From: a virus
Strand: one strand, 5' to 3'
IMG/VR virus record: IMGVR_UViG_3300045256_000050
Span: 1 to 64,000 of that record
DNA: 64,000 nucleotides
Shown: piece by piece, positions 62,642 to 64,000 of the stretch
Numbering within the stretch: position 1 is the stretch's first letter
Layout of the letters: each line of letters opens with the position of its first letter
Program-made: the position numbers and the translations under genes
Notes under the pieces: generated by a model
Told to the model about the DNA's origin: nothing
The model's database searches: none
The model's input: the letters and a program-made list of their open reading frames with translations, nothing else

Positions 62642-63924
62642 CAAACAGAATCAATGAGATGTACTGGCTCGCCGAAATGGACATTCCGGCCGCAGGTGGT
62701 CAGCCCGACCCCGGTGCCGGTGGTCCGCCCACGTCGATGCCGGGCGGGCCGGGCGACCCGATGGCTCAGAACCCAGGCCAGTTGCCGCCGCAAGGTGGCG
62801 GCTCGCCCGTCCCACAGCAAGAGCCGATGGAAGAACCGGACGCCCCGGACATGCCGGACATGGGCGAAGACGTGAACTTCGAGACATGGAAGAAGGAGTA
62901 CATGAAGGCGTCCGTCAAGGGCGACCCGAACGTGCTGCTCGACATGATTGGTCAGGTGCGTGACAAGGAACTCGACCCGAACCCCCGTAAGTTCGTGGAA
63001 GACAACCTCCAGGTCTGTTTCCTCCGTCAGCACCAAGACTTCCTCATCCCGTCGAAGAAGCTCCGCACGATGGTCAAGGATCAACTCGACCGGACGGCCC
63101 CTGGTACTTCACTGATTCAATACTTGACACAGGTACTCGACGAGTCCCCGCTGGTCGCACAAATCCTCCTGAAGCTCCCGAACACGGGCGGCGGCAAGGG
63201 TGACTACCACCGGAAGTTCCTGGCGGCGATGCTCGGGGCCGTTCAGGTCGGTAGCGGTGCTGGCAACGAAGACTTGGTTTACAACGAGAAGGATTACAGC
63301 ATCCTGGTCAGCACCCGGTTCAACACCCGCTGGGGTGACGTGAACCTGGGCCGCTGGTCGATGAAGGAAGACGACGCTCAGCGGTACTTGAAGCCCGCCG
63401 AACTGCAACGCCTCGAAGGCGGCAGCCCGGAGGAGCGTGACGTTCTGCGTCGGCGTGTCGTGATGGAATCCATCTCCGAGACGTTCAAGCTGCGGGCGTA
63501 TTTGATTAACGCCGTGTCGGACGACGGCACCATCGGCCACCTGGGACTCGACCTGGGGAACTGCCTGCGTGCCGCCTACACCGACGGCAAGCTCGTGGTG
63601 CGGACGAAGGACAGTGACGCCCGGAGTGCGTTCATTGACGAAGAGGGTCAGGTCGTGCCGATCCCGGACATGAACATCTACTACGTCAAGCAGGCCGAAG
63701 ACATGGACGAGAAGGGCCAGCAGGACACGGAAGAGATCGAGTTCATCGCCTACCGGGACGGGAACCTGTACCTGACCGCCCAGCCGGACGTGTTGAAGGA
63801 AGCCGCCAGCACCTTGCAGGGGTTGGTGTACAAAGAGACGCCGTTCCAGGGCAACCCGACCGATCTGGTTCGGATCAGCCGGTGCGTGCCGTCGGCAGCA
63901 GAAGTCCTCATGAAGCAGTGCTAA
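62638..63924 (+). CDS. putative virion protein, 428 aa
   Basis: MTNRINEMYWLAEMD is followed by a Gly/Pro-rich stretch (18-65), which may be a cleaved leader, and then a large mixed domain. The C-terminal part is beta-rich (FIAYRDGNLYLTAQPDVLKE). Coupled to the gene before it and followed by another start at 63928. No family is recognised. Confidence 0.5.
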   Translation: MTNRINEMYWLAEMDIPAAGGQPDPGAGGPPTSMPGGPGDPMAQNPGQLPPQGGGSPVPQQEPMEEPDAPDMPDMGEDVNFETWKKEYMKASVKGDPNVLLDMIGQVRDKELDPNPRKFVEDNLQVCFLRQHQDFLIPSKKLRTMVKDQLDRTAPGTSLIQYLTQVLDESPLVAQILLKLPNTGGGKGDYHRKFLAAMLGAVQVGSGAGNEDLVYNEKDYSILVSTRFNTRWGDVNLGRWSMKEDDAQRYLKPAELQRLEGGSPEERDVLRRRVVMESISETFKLRAYLINAVSDDGTIGHLGLDLGNCLRAAYTDGKLVVRTKDSDARSAFIDEEGQVVPIPDMNIYYVKQAEDMDEKGQQDTEEIEFIAYRDGNLYLTAQPDVLKEAASTLQGLVYKETPFQGNPTDLVRISRCVPSAAEVLMKQC

Positions 63925-63927
63925 CCT

Positions 63928-64000
63928 ATGGCAAGTAGTGACAGCCGCAAGGCGACGGAAGATTTAGTGAAGGGCTTTAAGGATGTGTTCTCTCGGTACA
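63928..64000 (+). CDS. 5' end of an unidentified gene
   Basis: ATG 63928 opens a frame (MASSDSRKATEDLVKGFKDV and on) that continues past the right edge. It lies three bases after the previous stop codon, so it belongs to the same transcript. Too short to identify. Confidence 0.5.
   Translation, partial: MASSDSRKATEDLVKGFKDVFSRY

Noticed and set aside
1-64000. CRISPR arrays and insertion sequences
   Set aside because: No regularly spaced repeat-spacer pattern and no transposase-like product with terminal inverted repeats were seen.

Overview
The window looks like part of the genome of a large tailed phage (or a closely phage-like element) of a GC-rich bacterium. No terminase, portal or major capsid gene could be named inside it. 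The phage reading rests on tandem fibre-like genes, a gp32-like single-stranded DNA-binding protein, capsid-targeting-like N-termini, phage tRNAs and blocks of co-directional, often overlapping genes. The host is not shown by the sequence. A planctomycete-type host is only a guess from gene style (Tat-type leader, ethylene-receptor-like kinase, DUF families).

Region 1 (1-17.4 kb, all + strand) is an accessory block of about 47 small genes, almost all orphans of 30-240 residues, with a tRNA-Asp-like gene and a tRNA-Glu(UUC). Nearly every gene ends in the same ~24-base element, TGACACCGGCTG plus a GTAAC or GTGTGAG end. Many genes start from one of two recurrent leader cassettes, and GC-rich hairpins sit between them. 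The block closes with a strong intrinsic terminator at 17422-17456, and the element is not seen beyond that point.

Region 2 (17.6-31 kb) has two fibre-like proteins on the + strand. On the - strand are a gp32-like SSB, an M23 peptidase, a KOW-repeat protein, metallopeptidases and small membrane proteins. A probable structured RNA with a consensus extended -10 promoter and an H-type pseudoknot lies at 30157-30500. Region 3 (30.5-39.4 kb) has a GNAT, a DUF7873 protein, a histidine kinase with a complete ethylene/copper-binding domain plus its receiver, a DUF2795 protein, dCMP deaminase, an ABC-exporter membrane domain without ATPase, and three tandem fibre paralogues.

Region 4 (39.4-49.8 kb) centres on the most unusual locus. 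It is a promoter-to-terminator transcription unit (40103-40556) holding two tandem tRNA genes whose 3' halves precede their 5' halves (circular permutation); the second reads as tRNA-Val(UAC). Around it are an RmlC-like cupin, a GT64-like glycosyltransferase, OPRT, a methionyl-tRNA synthetase with altered signature motifs and an HNH protein. Region 5 (49.8-64 kb) holds a run of peptidases (M14, HELCH, ClpP, SprT, papain-like), a Tat-leader RecA/KaiC-like ATPase, an AAA+ ATPase, RNase H, a double GT9 glycosyltransferase, a HAD-type RNA-repair-like protein next to a CCA-adding-type nucleotidyltransferase, and putative virion proteins.

Taken together the element carries its own RNA-maintenance tools (tRNAs, MetRS-like, CCA-adding-like, HAD-SAK-like), many proteases, and a sensory kinase. 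Functions are inferred by reading motifs; no database search was run.
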